64,000 nt of DNA from Clostridium carboxidivorans P7 (GCF_001038625.1 NZ_CP011803.1:620001-684000), one strand, 5' to 3'. Counted from the first letter of the stretch, positions 24,289 through 33,399 are shown. Program-made: numbers and translations. Notes: generated by a model not told the origin, from the sequence alone.

Positions 24289-24624
24289 ATGTTAAAATTT
24301 AAAGGTAATGAATACAGCTGTTCTATGGAATTAACTTTAGATATAATAGGTGGCAAATGGAAACCACTTATCATATGGCATTTAGGCAAGAAAACTATGA
24401 GATTCAGCGAATTAAAGAAAACTTTGCCTAATATTACTCAAAAAATGCTTACTCAGCAGCTTAGAGCATTGGAAGAAGATCAATTAGTGAATAGATTTGT
24501 TTACACTCAAGTGCCACCTAAGGTGGAATATTCTCTTACAGAGAGAGGGAAAACTCTTTTGCCTGTTTTATCAACTTTATGTGAATGGGCCATAGGATAT
24601 TCTAATTCCTTAGAGGACAATTAA
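24289..24624 (+). CDS. HxlR family transcriptional regulator
   Basis: A 111-aa winged-helix protein with the HxlR core: SMELTLDIIGGKWKPLIIWHL, RFSELKKTLPNITQKMLTQQLRALEEDQLV and YSLTERGKTLLPVL. The conserved cysteine near the N-terminus (YSCSMEL) is the residue that senses electrophiles or oxidants in YodB, HypR and related proteins. It is divergent from the flavin reductase/nitroreductase operon, matching the usual HxlR-controls-reductase arrangement. The ATG has no strong ribosome site. It ends 1 nt from the convergent YihY gene. Confidence 0.9.
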   Translation: MLKFKGNEYSCSMELTLDIIGGKWKPLIIWHLGKKTMRFSELKKTLPNITQKMLTQQLRALEEDQLVNRFVYTQVPPKVEYSLTERGKTLLPVLSTLCEWAIGYSNSLEDN

Positions 24625-24625
24625 C

Positions 24626-25453
24626 TCAGTTCTTTTTTGAATTTGTACTAGTACATTCATGATATAATGAGGCATTAAACTCTCCACCCAAAATTACAAT
24701 GATAGAAATTAGAAAAAGCCAGGTAAGTAGGACAATTATAGCTCCAATGCTGCCGTAGATAACTGAATAATTAGCAAAGTTATTTACATAGTAGGCAAAG
24801 CCGGTAGATACAAGTATAAGATGAAGTATTGCAAATAGGGAACCTGGCAAAACCTCAAGCCAGGTAAGCCTTTTACAGGGTGCATAGCGATAAAGAGAAG
24901 TAAATATAAATACAGCAGTGGATATAAATATAAAATATCTAGTTAATGTCCATAGAATAATTAACCTATGAGCAAAACTTAATTTATAAGCTGTATATTT
25001 CCATATGATATGTCCTAGTATCAATAAAAACATCATAATTAGTATTATAAAAGCCATTCCAATTGTGCAAAGTATTGAAATAATCCTAACCTTAATGAAG
25101 CTCCTTGATTCAGGAACTCCATAAGCTTTATTGAGACCTTTTATAATTCCTGTAAAACCAGAAGATGCAGACCAAATAGTAAGTATTAAACTAAAGGACA
25201 TAAGCTGGCTGTGTTTTGTGGTGATTACTTCAGAAACTGTAGTACTTATAAGATTGAAGGCACTTGCCGGCATAATTTTACTTAAAGCTAGTAATATTTC
25301 ATTATTGTTTAAGGAAGTATGTCCTATAAGTGTCATAAGAAAAATTATAAAGGGAAAAAAGGATAGGACTAAATTATATGCAAGCTGGGAACCTAAAGCA
25401 GGAATATCATCATTGTTGAATCTATAAATCAAATCTAATAACAATCTTTTCAT
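24626..25453 (-). CDS. YihY/BrkB family inner membrane protein
   Basis: A 275-aa protein of the YihY (BrkB) family with six membrane helices and conserved DDIPALGSQLAYNLVLSFFPF, WSASSGFTGIIKGLNKAYGV and GSIGAIIVLLTWLFLISIIVILGGEFNA. ATG 25453 is given as start, with AAAGGA 11 nt upstream; a TTG at 25474 is also possible but its GGAG is only 2 nt away. Despite older RNase BN names, the function is not established. It is convergent with the HxlR gene, with no terminator between. Confidence 0.85.
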   Translation of the reverse strand: MKRLLLDLIYRFNNDDIPALGSQLAYNLVLSFFPFIIFLMTLIGHTSLNNNEILLALSKIMPASAFNLISTTVSEVITTKHSQLMSFSLILTIWSASSGFTGIIKGLNKAYGVPESRSFIKVRIISILCTIGMAFIILIMMFLLILGHIIWKYTAYKLSFAHRLIILWTLTRYFIFISTAVFIFTSLYRYAPCKRLTWLEVLPGSLFAILHLILVSTGFAYYVNNFANYSVIYGSIGAIIVLLTWLFLISIIVILGGEFNASLYHECTSTNSKKN

Positions 25454-25684
25454 AATTATAACAATCCTTTTCAATACTCCTTTTTATTATATTGCATAGG
25501 CTTGAGTTATATGATTTAAAAAGAAGAAAATGAAAGTGATTTTTATGAGAAAATAGTTTTAAAATTAACTTTCTAAGTTAAAATTTTCTATTTGTAAAAA
25601 TTGCGGTATAAACAGTAAAAAAATAGCTTGACCATTTTTAACTATAATGTAGTATAATATTTTTTAGAATGCAAAAGGAGGGTA

Positions 25685-25711
25685 GTGAAGAGAATATGGA
25701 AATTTAAATGA
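25685..25711 (+). other. Possible 8-codon leader peptide
   Basis: GTG plus seven codons (MKRIWKFK) directly after a strong AAAGGAGGG at 25674-25682, 64 nt before the methyltransferase. It is basic and contains one Trp. It may be a leader peptide or a stray ribosome site. The 25475-25774 gap also holds TTGACC and several TATAAT-like boxes at 25629-25660, but I cannot fix one promoter. Confidence 0.25.
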
Positions 25712-25774
25712 GTAGAGGATAATTTTTGTATTTAATCATTACTAAAATATAATAATAGATGAGGAACGTAAGAG

Positions 25775-26551
25775 ATGACAATGGAATTAGAAAAATACTA
25801 CAATAAATTTTGTGAAGATAAAAGGTTAACGAGAAGATATGGACAAGTTGAATATATCACTTCCATGAAGTATATTCATGAATATCTAGGAAATAACAAG
25901 AATGCAAAAATATTAGATGTTGGTGCAGGAACAGGCAGGTACTCTGTACAACTAGCAAATGAAGGATATGATGTTACTGCAATTGAACTTGTGAAACACA
26001 ATCTAGGTGTTTTAAAGTCAAAAGGAAGTGCAGTAAAAGCATATCATGGAACAGCATTGGATTTATCAAGATTTTCAGAAAATACTTTTGATATGACCTT
26101 GGTGTTTGGACCTATGTATCATTTATATCAATTTGAGGATAAAGTAAAAGCACTGCAAGAGGCAAAAAGAGTAACCAAATATGGAGGTTATATTTTAGTT
26201 GCATATTGTATGAATGAATATAGTGTAATAACCTATGGTTTTAAGGAAAATAATATTCGTGAATGTATTGATAATGGAAAACTTACTGATGATTTTCATG
26301 TTATATCCGAGCCAATAGATTTATATGATTATGTAAGGATTGAAGATATTAATAAGTTAAATGAAGAAGTAAAACTTAAAAGAATAAAATTAATTGCAGC
26401 AGATGGACCTGCTGATTATATGAGGCCTGTTTTGAATGCTATGGATGAAGATACATTTCAAATTTTTCTTAAGTATCATTTTTCTACCTGTGAAAGACCA
26501 GAGTTACTGGGAGCAAGCGCACACACAGTAGATATTTTGAGAAAAGAATAA
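25775..26551 (+). CDS. Class I SAM-dependent methyltransferase
   Basis: A 258-aa protein with the methyltransferase fold: motif I AKILDVGAGTGRYSVQLA, acidic end of strand 2 VTAIELV, post-I region GTALDLSRFSENTFDMTLVFGPMYHL, and a C-terminal extension of about 80 residues. It belongs to the broad Methyltransf_11/25 group with unknown substrate. GAGGA precedes ATG 25775 by 9 nt. It stands as a single gene. Confidence 0.82.
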   Translation: MTMELEKYYNKFCEDKRLTRRYGQVEYITSMKYIHEYLGNNKNAKILDVGAGTGRYSVQLANEGYDVTAIELVKHNLGVLKSKGSAVKAYHGTALDLSRFSENTFDMTLVFGPMYHLYQFEDKVKALQEAKRVTKYGGYILVAYCMNEYSVITYGFKENNIRECIDNGKLTDDFHVISEPIDLYDYVRIEDINKLNEEVKLKRIKLIAADGPADYMRPVLNAMDEDTFQIFLKYHFSTCERPELLGASAHTVDILRKE

Positions 26552-26668
26552 GTAAAAGATAGGAAGTCAATTACAGATAAGTCATTTATATATGCTGGGA
26601 TATTGATAAATTAGAAGCATTTTGAATATTATATTAGTGGTTATTAATTTTCCTTAGAAGGGGTTTTT

Positions 26669-26830
26669 ATGGATGCAAAAATATTTATGTCAGTATCGCA
26701 GTTAACTAAGTATATTTTTTTGATTTTTCTATTGGGAGCCATACTTGGTGGTATATTAGGAGGACTTATGGTTTCAAAAATTAAAAATGGCTTTAAAGGG
26801 AATAAAAACAGATTTCATAAAAATAAGTAA
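26669..26830 (+). CDS. Small single-span membrane protein (53 aa)
   Basis: A short gene of 53 codons with AAGGGG 5 nt before ATG 26669 and a good terminator 10 nt after its stop. The protein has one hydrophobic helix (YIFLIFLLGAILGGILGGLMV) with a GxxxG-rich face, then a basic tail (KIKNGFKGNKNRFHKNK). Glycine zippers of this kind favour helix packing. It may be a membrane-stress, toxin-like or spore-associated peptide. No family is recognised. It lies in the 640-nt gap between the methyltransferase and the exopolysaccharide operon. Confidence 0.65.
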   Translation: MDAKIFMSVSQLTKYIFLIFLLGAILGGILGGLMVSKIKNGFKGNKNRFHKNK

Positions 26831-26840
26831 TATCATAATG

Positions 26841-26880
26841 AAAAAGTAAGGAGTTAAAAAGTACAGCTCCTTACTTTTTT
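26841..26880 (+). terminator. Terminator after the 53-aa membrane peptide
   Basis: AAAAAGTAAGGAG (26841-26853) and CTCCTTACTTTTTT (26867-26880) form a stem with the U-tract built in. Confidence 0.85.
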
Positions 26881-26994
26881 AGTTTGAATTAATGAAAATA
26901 AGTTTTGAAATTAATATTACAATGGTTTTGCATTTTAATATAATTAAAAATTGGTTTTGAAATAACCTGATAATATATAGCCTAATCGTATATA

Positions 26995-27024
26995 TTGACA
27001 AATTATAACACTGTAATATATAAT
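26995..27024 (+). promoter_or_regulatory. Promoter of the exopolysaccharide operon
   Basis: TTGACA (26995-27000), 18 bp, TATAAT (27019-27024). The transcript should begin near 27031, just before the c-di-GMP-II aptamer. Confidence 0.75.
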
Positions 27025-27052
27025 TAATTTCGAATTAAAATTTACTATGTCT

Positions 27053-27121
27053 TGGGAAATTATGAGCTATATACTTAATTTGGGCACTTTGTATATAGGG
27101 AGTTATTAGTGCAACCGGCCG
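27053..27121 (+). promoter_or_regulatory. Cyclic-di-GMP-II riboswitch aptamer
   Basis: The stretch has the class II layout: GGGAAATTATGAG near 27054, then ACTTAATTTGGGCACTT, then TAGTGCAACCGGCC at 27107-27120. GCACT (27084-27088) pairs with AGTGC (27108-27112). CTATATAC (27067-27074) pairs with GTATATAG (27091-27098), which lies inside that helix, giving the H-type pseudoknot typical of this class. The outer helix is TTGG with CCGA. The resemblance to the Clostridium acetobutylicum class II RNA is strong. It precedes polysaccharide genes, a typical c-di-GMP target. Confidence 0.9.
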
Positions 27122-27145
27122 AATATTTATTTGGTCGATTTTTTT
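27116..27145 (+). terminator. Riboswitch expression platform (intrinsic terminator)
   Basis: CGGCCGAAT (27116-27124), loop ATTT, ATTTGGTCG (27129-27137), then seven T (27139-27145). Its 5' arm contains the CCGA needed for the aptamer's closing helix. Ligand binding should therefore block the terminator: an ON switch. Confidence 0.82.
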
Positions 27146-27191
27146 ATATATTTATTATTTTTGAGGTTAAGCTGTAATTGAAAGGTGAATT

Positions 27192-29810
27192 ATGAAAAGA
27201 AAGAATATCTTTATTATAATTTTATTAGGAAGCATTTGTATAGGTGCGTATACATATAAAAATTATAAGGTTAATACAAGTTCAGGAAAAATAATTATAA
27301 GTAAAAAGAGCAAGTATGATGCATCAGAGGAAATAAAAAAAGCATTGAGTTCATTAAATAATAGTAAAAAGGCAGACGTTATAACAAATGTAGATGCATC
27401 AGCAAATGTGGTAAGTTTATCATTTGATGGCCTTAGTGATAAGGATACTATGAATAAAATAGTAACTATGTTGAATGAACATGGAATTAAAGCAACATTC
27501 TTTGTTCCGGGAATTGAAGCAGCTGAGGATTCCAGTATAGTGAAAATGATTCAAAAATCTGGACATGATATAGGAAGTGGAACTCTATCTTCCACTAAGA
27601 ATATGGAAAAGCTATCCTCAAAGGAATTAGTTACGGATTTTTGCAGAACTAATAAAATTTTAAAAATCATAACTGGAAAAAATCCTGTTTTATTAAAGTG
27701 TAATTCCACAGTTTATAGTGACAGCATATTGAAAGCAGCTTATGCATCAGGGAATAAATATGTGGTTGAAAGCAATTATTATTTAAATTATCAAAGCTTT
27801 AAAAATTATGATCAAGCGTATAGGTATGTAAATAGTTTAAAAAGAGGAACTATAATTTCTATAAAATTGGAAGGGGTTCTTGATAGTACTGAATATAAAG
27901 GAAAAGAAGAGAAACCTGCAATAGATAAACAGGCTAATGTGAATATAGATAATAAGCTTGGTATAAGTGAGGAAAAAAGTGAAAAGGAAAAAGAGGACAA
28001 TATTGTACAAATTGTAGGATGGCTTTTAAAATCAATGGATGAACAGAAAAAGACTGTTGCTAAAGTATCTGAAATGCCAAATGTTGAAAAATATAATAAG
28101 CTTCAAAGAATAAAAGATACAATAGCTAGTAAGTATACTAAAAAGGATGCATTGAAAACTAAACCTAATAAAAATAGTACATTGGTAAATAAAGCAGAAG
28201 GTACTAAACCTAAAGATAGTAATAATACCAAAGATAACATAGATTTAATAAATTTTAAGGAATTAGTAGAAGAAAATAATAAGAGACAAGCTCCTGTTGT
28301 ATCAGAGTTTTATACTACTCAAAAGGCTTTAGCTTATACCTTTAGAGGATTAAGTAATGAAACTAGCTTGAATAATGTACTTATAGAACTTGATAGGGTT
28401 AATGCTAAGGGGACATTTTTTGTAACAAAGGATGAAATATTAAAGTATCCAGACAGAATAAATAGGATATTGAGCAAAGGGCATGAAATTGGCAATGGTG
28501 GAATAACAACCAATTTAAATTTACTAAATAAATCACCAGAAGAAATTTGCAAAGAAATATATGAAGTAGATAAATTATTAAAGGAAAGAGGAATAGCCAC
28601 AAATGCATATATGCCTGGATATGGATATGTAAATCCTAAAATTCAAGAAGCATTATCAGCAGCAAATAACATTCCTTCTCTTAAAAATTATGAATTGTTT
28701 ACTTACACAAAGGCACCTATTACTAATAAATATAAAGGTATGAGTGCCGAAGACATTGTACATAGTTACTTTAATGTAAATTCATATTTATCACTTAGAA
28801 AGGGAGAAATAGTTTATTTTAGATTAGATTCAAATTTGTTTAAAAATGATAATGCTGTTGCCAATATGGTTGACATATTAACTAAAAATTATGTCCAGAA
28901 TGGTTATGTAAGTAAATATAATGAAAAAACCAAGGATTATGATTTAGCCCAAAAGCCATTAGGATATTCACTAGTAACCTTAGACAATCTACAAAAAACT
29001 ATTGAAGAACCATCACAATATGGAAGATATAATATTATAAAAGATCAAGTTCCCATGAAAAAGAGAACTTATGAAGAAGCTTTATCAATGATGAAGACCA
29101 ATTATATAGGAAATGAATATGTAGATTTAAGTGATTTTACTGAAGAAGAAAAAACATCTCTTGATAAAAGTGGAACTATTGATACAAAGGGAGAAAGTGT
29201 TATATTTTTTACCTTTGATGACTGGGGAGGAGATCCTGTAGTAAATGCTTTGATAGATGTTTTAAATAAACATAAGGTTCATGCAACCTTCTTTGCAATA
29301 TCAAAATATGCAGATGTTAATGCAGGAATATCAAATGCTAATCCAAATTTACTTAGAACAATTGCTTTAAATGGTAATGATATTGGAAGTCATAATTATA
29401 ACCATGAACTTTTAGGAACTAATAGACAAGAGCTTGAAGAGTCTTTAGTAAAATCTTATGATGTTATGGAAAGTGTAATAGGAGATTTAAATTCACTTAA
29501 ACCATATTTTAGGCCACCCACCCTGCTTTTAAACAAAGAGGGATTGGCAGCTGTATATGAAAGTGGTTATAAATATTGTGTTAGTGGAAACATAACAACT
29601 CATGACTATGAGAGACCTTCAGCACAAAATATTGTTGATTATATACAGCAGGGCTTAGTTAAAAATAAGGGAAATGTAGTGGTAATGCATATGAATGATC
29701 AAACTTATTATACTGCAGAAGCTTTGGATATATTTTTAACTAATAATGAAAAAGGAGTGTACGGAGAAAAATATAAAATCGCAAAATTAAGTGATTATTT
29801 AGGAAAGTAA
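27192..29810 (+). CDS. Membrane-anchored protein with three NodB polysaccharide deacetylase domains, two degenerate
   Basis: An 872-aa protein with an N-terminal membrane anchor (residues 5-22). Three NodB-like units lie near residues 74-230, 378-545 and 667-865. Only the third has the catalytic set: FTFDDWGG (base and metal Asp), GSHNYNHEL (two metal His), FRPP and VVMHMND. The first has SFDGLSDK and no HxxxH; the second has TFRGLSNE and no HxxxH. The two inactive units may bind the glycan. A charged linker (about 240-370) separates the first two. It is the first gene of the riboswitch-controlled exopolysaccharide operon and ends 26 nt before the synthase. Confidence 0.88.
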   Translation: MKRKNIFIIILLGSICIGAYTYKNYKVNTSSGKIIISKKSKYDASEEIKKALSSLNNSKKADVITNVDASANVVSLSFDGLSDKDTMNKIVTMLNEHGIKATFFVPGIEAAEDSSIVKMIQKSGHDIGSGTLSSTKNMEKLSSKELVTDFCRTNKILKIITGKNPVLLKCNSTVYSDSILKAAYASGNKYVVESNYYLNYQSFKNYDQAYRYVNSLKRGTIISIKLEGVLDSTEYKGKEEKPAIDKQANVNIDNKLGISEEKSEKEKEDNIVQIVGWLLKSMDEQKKTVAKVSEMPNVEKYNKLQRIKDTIASKYTKKDALKTKPNKNSTLVNKAEGTKPKDSNNTKDNIDLINFKELVEENNKRQAPVVSEFYTTQKALAYTFRGLSNETSLNNVLIELDRVNAKGTFFVTKDEILKYPDRINRILSKGHEIGNGGITTNLNLLNKSPEEICKEIYEVDKLLKERGIATNAYMPGYGYVNPKIQEALSAANNIPSLKNYELFTYTKAPITNKYKGMSAEDIVHSYFNVNSYLSLRKGEIVYFRLDSNLFKNDNAVANMVDILTKNYVQNGYVSKYNEKTKDYDLAQKPLGYSLVTLDNLQKTIEEPSQYGRYNIIKDQVPMKKRTYEEALSMMKTNYIGNEYVDLSDFTEEEKTSLDKSGTIDTKGESVIFFTFDDWGGDPVVNALIDVLNKHKVHATFFAISKYADVNAGISNANPNLLRTIALNGNDIGSHNYNHELLGTNRQELEESLVKSYDVMESVIGDLNSLKPYFRPPTLLLNKEGLAAVYESGYKYCVSGNITTHDYERPSAQNIVDYIQQGLVKNKGNVVVMHMNDQTYYTAEALDIFLTNNEKGVYGEKYKIAKLSDYLGK

Positions 29811-29836
29811 CTTTGTACAAACTAGGAGTTTTAGAA

Positions 29837-31714
29837 ATGCTTACACAAAAGAAATTAAAAAAATACGAAAGTGAAGAAACTGATATACTTTTAAATCCAC
29901 GTAAGGATAGAAGATTATTAGCAAATGTTCCAGATAAAGAAGCTATAAGAACTACAGTTGATAGAAGAGGAAAAAAGGTAATAGAAGATTATAGTGATGA
30001 CCCTAATTTGTTTATAAAAAGTAAAAAAGCTGGAATAAGATATGTAATGAAAACTGATGTTAAAGTAAGATGTGGGAAACACAAGGCAATCAGCAGCTTT
30101 AAAGCTAAATCCATAGATGTTTCAACTACAGGAATTTTATTAGAACTAAAGGATAAGAAACAATTAAACATAATCGTTAAGGCTGACAATATTAAATTAA
30201 AATTTAAAGTACTGCCAGGTGCTATGCCGGAAGGGTATGAAATGAATGTTAATATTAATGGCAAAAAGGTTAGAGATGCTGTTAATGCAGATGGAAAGAT
30301 AGTATGTGGCATAGAATTTCTGGAAAGTTTATCTGAGTATTCTGGTAGGAAAAAGGACAGATATGTATTAGCTTCTTCCAGCTTATTACTATTGTTTATA
30401 AGTATATTTATCATACTAATGAGAGCAGAAAGTATTATTTATTTTGAATTTAACAAGTGGATATATCTATATAGTATTATTGCAGCTGTATTTTTATTAA
30501 GTAGGTATTTATTTGGAGTTTTGTACAAACCTATGCCTATGGATATTGATTATACTCCAGGTGTAACAATTATTATTCCTTGCTTTAATGAAGAGGAATG
30601 GATAGAAAATACAATTTTAAGCTGTATTAATCAAGATTATCCTATTGATAAGCTTGAAGTTATAGTTGTAGATGATTGTTCAAATGATAAATCTGTAGAA
30701 AAAATAAAAAACACCTTAGATAAGCTAAATAATGAAGCAGAAAGATTTGATGCTGCAAATAGGGTAAAATATTTTGTTCAAGAAAAAAACATGGGAAAAA
30801 GAGAGGCTCTTTGTAGAGGCGTTTTAAATGCAAAGCATGATTTAGTAGTATTTGTTGATTCAGATAGCTTTTTAGATCCCTTTGCAATAAGAAATCTGGT
30901 GCAGCCCTTTAAAGATCCTAAAATGGGTGGAGTATCAGGTAGGACAGATGTTGCAAATACTTTTACAAACACTTTGACTAAAATGCAGTCTGTTAGATAT
31001 TATATTGCCTTTAGAATTATGAAAGCAGCAGAGGCTTATTTTGATGCAGTTACATGTTTATCAGGACCACTTTCATGTTATAGAAAACAAATAGTTATGG
31101 ACAATATGAATGGGTGGATAAATCAAAAATTTTTAGGTCAAAGGGCAACCTTTGGAGATGATAGGGCTATGACTAATTTTGTATTAAATGGACATAGAAC
31201 TAGTTATCAAGATACAGCAATTTGTTCCACTATTGTACCTAACAGTTATAAGGTATTTCTTAAGCAGCAAATGAGATGGAAAAGGTCCTGGCTAAGGGAG
31301 TCAATTATTGCAGGAAAGTTTATGTGGAAAAAAGAACCCTTTATGGCTGCTTTCTTTTACATGGGAGTATGTGTTCCTATTGCTGCACCTGTAATAGTTA
31401 TTTATAATTTAATATACGTACCTATTGTACATAAAATATTTCCTACCACATTTCTTTTGGGACTTTTAATGATGTCACTTATGATGAGTTTTGCTCAAAT
31501 GTTCTTTAGAAAAAGTACTACCTGGATTTTTGGAATGCTATTTTGTATTTATTATGAAGCTGTACTGCTTTGGCAAATGCCTATAGCTTGGGTAACCTTC
31601 TGGAAATCCACTTGGGGAACAAGAATGACTCCAAGTGATATAGAAGCTGAAAGAAAAAAGAGAAAAGCATTTAATATTTTAACAAAGAAAGGGGAGAATG
31701 TAGTTGAAAAGTAA
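29837..31714 (+). CDS. PilZ-like domain fused to a processive GT2 glycosyltransferase (hyaluronan/poly-GlcNAc synthase type)
   Basis: A 625-aa protein. ATG 29837 follows AGGAG (29824-29828); the longer TTG frame lacks a ribosome site. Residues ~60-165 look like PilZ, with DVSTTG at 94-99 (DxSxxG) and CGIEF at 157-161. The usual RxxxR is replaced by K64-AGI-R68. Two membrane helices (about 178-230) lead into a family 2 glycosyltransferase: VVDD 277-280, DSD 341-343, GDDR 440-443 and QQMRW 477-481, the processive-synthase signature. C-terminal helices form the export channel. It polymerises a beta-linked sugar, probably GlcNAc given the deacetylase neighbours. An N-terminal PilZ is unlike BcsA, where PilZ is C-terminal. 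Confidence 0.87.
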   Translation: MLTQKKLKKYESEETDILLNPRKDRRLLANVPDKEAIRTTVDRRGKKVIEDYSDDPNLFIKSKKAGIRYVMKTDVKVRCGKHKAISSFKAKSIDVSTTGILLELKDKKQLNIIVKADNIKLKFKVLPGAMPEGYEMNVNINGKKVRDAVNADGKIVCGIEFLESLSEYSGRKKDRYVLASSSLLLLFISIFIILMRAESIIYFEFNKWIYLYSIIAAVFLLSRYLFGVLYKPMPMDIDYTPGVTIIIPCFNEEEWIENTILSCINQDYPIDKLEVIVVDDCSNDKSVEKIKNTLDKLNNEAERFDAANRVKYFVQEKNMGKREALCRGVLNAKHDLVVFVDSDSFLDPFAIRNLVQPFKDPKMGGVSGRTDVANTFTNTLTKMQSVRYYIAFRIMKAAEAYFDAVTCLSGPLSCYRKQIVMDNMNGWINQKFLGQRATFGDDRAMTNFVLNGHRTSYQDTAICSTIVPNSYKVFLKQQMRWKRSWLRESIIAGKFMWKKEPFMAAFFYMGVCVPIAAPVIVIYNLIYVPIVHKIFPTTFLLGLLMMSLMMSFAQMFFRKSTTWIFGMLFCIYYEAVLLWQMPIAWVTFWKSTWGTRMTPSDIEAERKKRKAFNILTKKGENVVEK

Positions 31715-33383
31715 AGAATTCTCTCCGGAAAGAAAAGATAGAATTAAGAAAATAAGAAGTATATTTCAAGGAATAATTTTATGTGCAGTATTAATATGTA
31801 TTGCAAAAGTACTGTTTACAATTTCAACATATAAACCCTATAGTTCAAATATTGTTTCTAAAAGCAGAAAGAGTGGTTTTATCTCAATATCCTATTTTGG
31901 TGTAGATAGAACTGGAGATGATACACTAATAAGCACTGATGCTTTAGAAAAACAATTAAAAGCATTAAAGGATAATGGATATGTAACTATAACACAGCAG
32001 GACATATTGGATTACTATAAAAAGGGAAAGGCACTGCCGGAAAAATCCTTATTTCTGTTGTTTGAGGATGGAAGAACAGATACAGCAATATTTTCTCAAA
32101 AAATTTTAGAAAAATATAACTATAAAGCTACAATGTTGACCTATGCAGATAAATTTGAAAAAAATGATCCCAAATTTTTAATGCCTAAGGATTTGATGAA
32201 ACTGAAAAATAGTTCTTATTGGGAATTAGGTACTAATGGGTATAGATTAGAATTTATAAATGTTTTTGATAAAAATTCAAATTACTTAGGAAATTTAGAT
32301 TCAGTTCAATTTTCAAAGGAGGCTCCTAAAGTCAATAGAAAATATAATCATTACCTTATGGACTATATTAGAGATGAAAATGGAATACCTTTGGAAAGCT
32401 ATGATGAAATGAAGCAGCGTATTGATAATGATTATAAAAGCTTATCAAATATATACAATAAAGATATAGGATATGTACCAGCTTTATATGCACTGATGCA
32501 TTCAAATACAGGAAAGTTTGGCACTAATGATAAAGTCAGTGAAATAAATGGTAAATGGATTGAAAAAACTTTTAGTATGAATTTTAATAGGGAAGGATAT
32601 TCATTAAATTTGCCAGACAGTTCTATTTATGACTTAACAAGAGTTCAACCACAGGCTTATTGGAGTACCAATCATTTATTAATGAGAATTTGGGATGATA
32701 CCAAAAAAGATGTTAAATTTGTAGTAGGAGATAGAGAAAAAGCTAAAAAATTTGAGAAGATAAAGGGACAAGCAGAGTTTGTAGACGATAAAATTATATT
32801 GACATCTCAGCCAAAGGAAAAAGGACTCATAAAGCTTGAAAACAGCCAAAATTATAAAGACATTAAAGTATCAACACTGCTTAATGGGAATATAATAGGT
32901 TCCCAGTCTATATATTTAAGATCCAATGAGGATGGAAGCAGTAGTATATGTGTTCAGCTTATTAACAATACAATTAGTGTTATTGAAAATTCAAATGGAA
33001 CTAAAAATGTGTTGTATTCATCAACTTTAAATAAGAACAATAGAGAAATTGATATAAAGGAATCTGGAAGTAAAAAAGTGGATATAACATTAGCTTCCCA
33101 AAAATTAACTTTAACTATTGATGGAAAGAAGATAGTAGAAGATTTAAAAGTGAGTAAGGAAAAGGAAGGAAGTATCCTTCTTGAGTCTGCGTGGGGAAAT
33201 TATGGATATAGTCAAAGAAACATTGCAGATGATGTATATGATGCAGTGTTTAAAAGTTTTAAAGTGACTAATACAAGTAACAAGGTTTTATATGATTCAT
33301 CCTTAAAAGGAATGGAAGCTGTAATTTATAATACTAAAAATTATTTTAATGAAGTTGTAAATTGGTTCATTAAGAATTTATAG
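31704..33383 (+). CDS. PgaB/IcaB-like deacetylase-fold protein with C-terminal beta-sandwich
   Basis: A 559-aa protein with a TTG start inside the end of the synthase gene (11-nt overlap), led by GGGGAG. A signal anchor lies near residues 12-35. A NodB-type domain follows (ISTDALEKQLKALKDNGYVTIT, LFLLFEDGRTDTAIFSQKIL), as in PgaB and IcaB. The usual FDDG is FEDG and I cannot find a clear HxxxH, so activity is doubtful. Residues ~340-545 look like a laminin-G/concanavalin beta-sandwich (VKVSTLL-like strands, LTIDGKKIVEDLKV, SILLESAWGNYG). It probably binds or processes the polymer outside the membrane. Confidence 0.78.
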   Translation: MKSKEFSPERKDRIKKIRSIFQGIILCAVLICIAKVLFTISTYKPYSSNIVSKSRKSGFISISYFGVDRTGDDTLISTDALEKQLKALKDNGYVTITQQDILDYYKKGKALPEKSLFLLFEDGRTDTAIFSQKILEKYNYKATMLTYADKFEKNDPKFLMPKDLMKLKNSSYWELGTNGYRLEFINVFDKNSNYLGNLDSVQFSKEAPKVNRKYNHYLMDYIRDENGIPLESYDEMKQRIDNDYKSLSNIYNKDIGYVPALYALMHSNTGKFGTNDKVSEINGKWIEKTFSMNFNREGYSLNLPDSSIYDLTRVQPQAYWSTNHLLMRIWDDTKKDVKFVVGDREKAKKFEKIKGQAEFVDDKIILTSQPKEKGLIKLENSQNYKDIKVSTLLNGNIIGSQSIYLRSNEDGSSSICVQLINNTISVIENSNGTKNVLYSSTLNKNNREIDIKESGSKKVDITLASQKLTLTIDGKKIVEDLKVSKEKEGSILLESAWGNYGYSQRNIADDVYDAVFKSFKVTNTSNKVLYDSSLKGMEAVIYNTKNYFNEVVNWFIKNL

Positions 33384-33399
33384 TTTGAGAGAGGTTAAT

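Noticed and set aside
25685..25711. Firm call of a regulatory leader peptide before the methyltransferase
   Set aside because: Strong ribosome site but only eight codons, with no amino-acid run and no attenuator hairpins; kept as a low-confidence feature only.
31704..33383. Active PgaB-type deacetylase
   Set aside because: FEDG replaces FDDG and no HxxxH metal motif is visible, so activity is not claimed.
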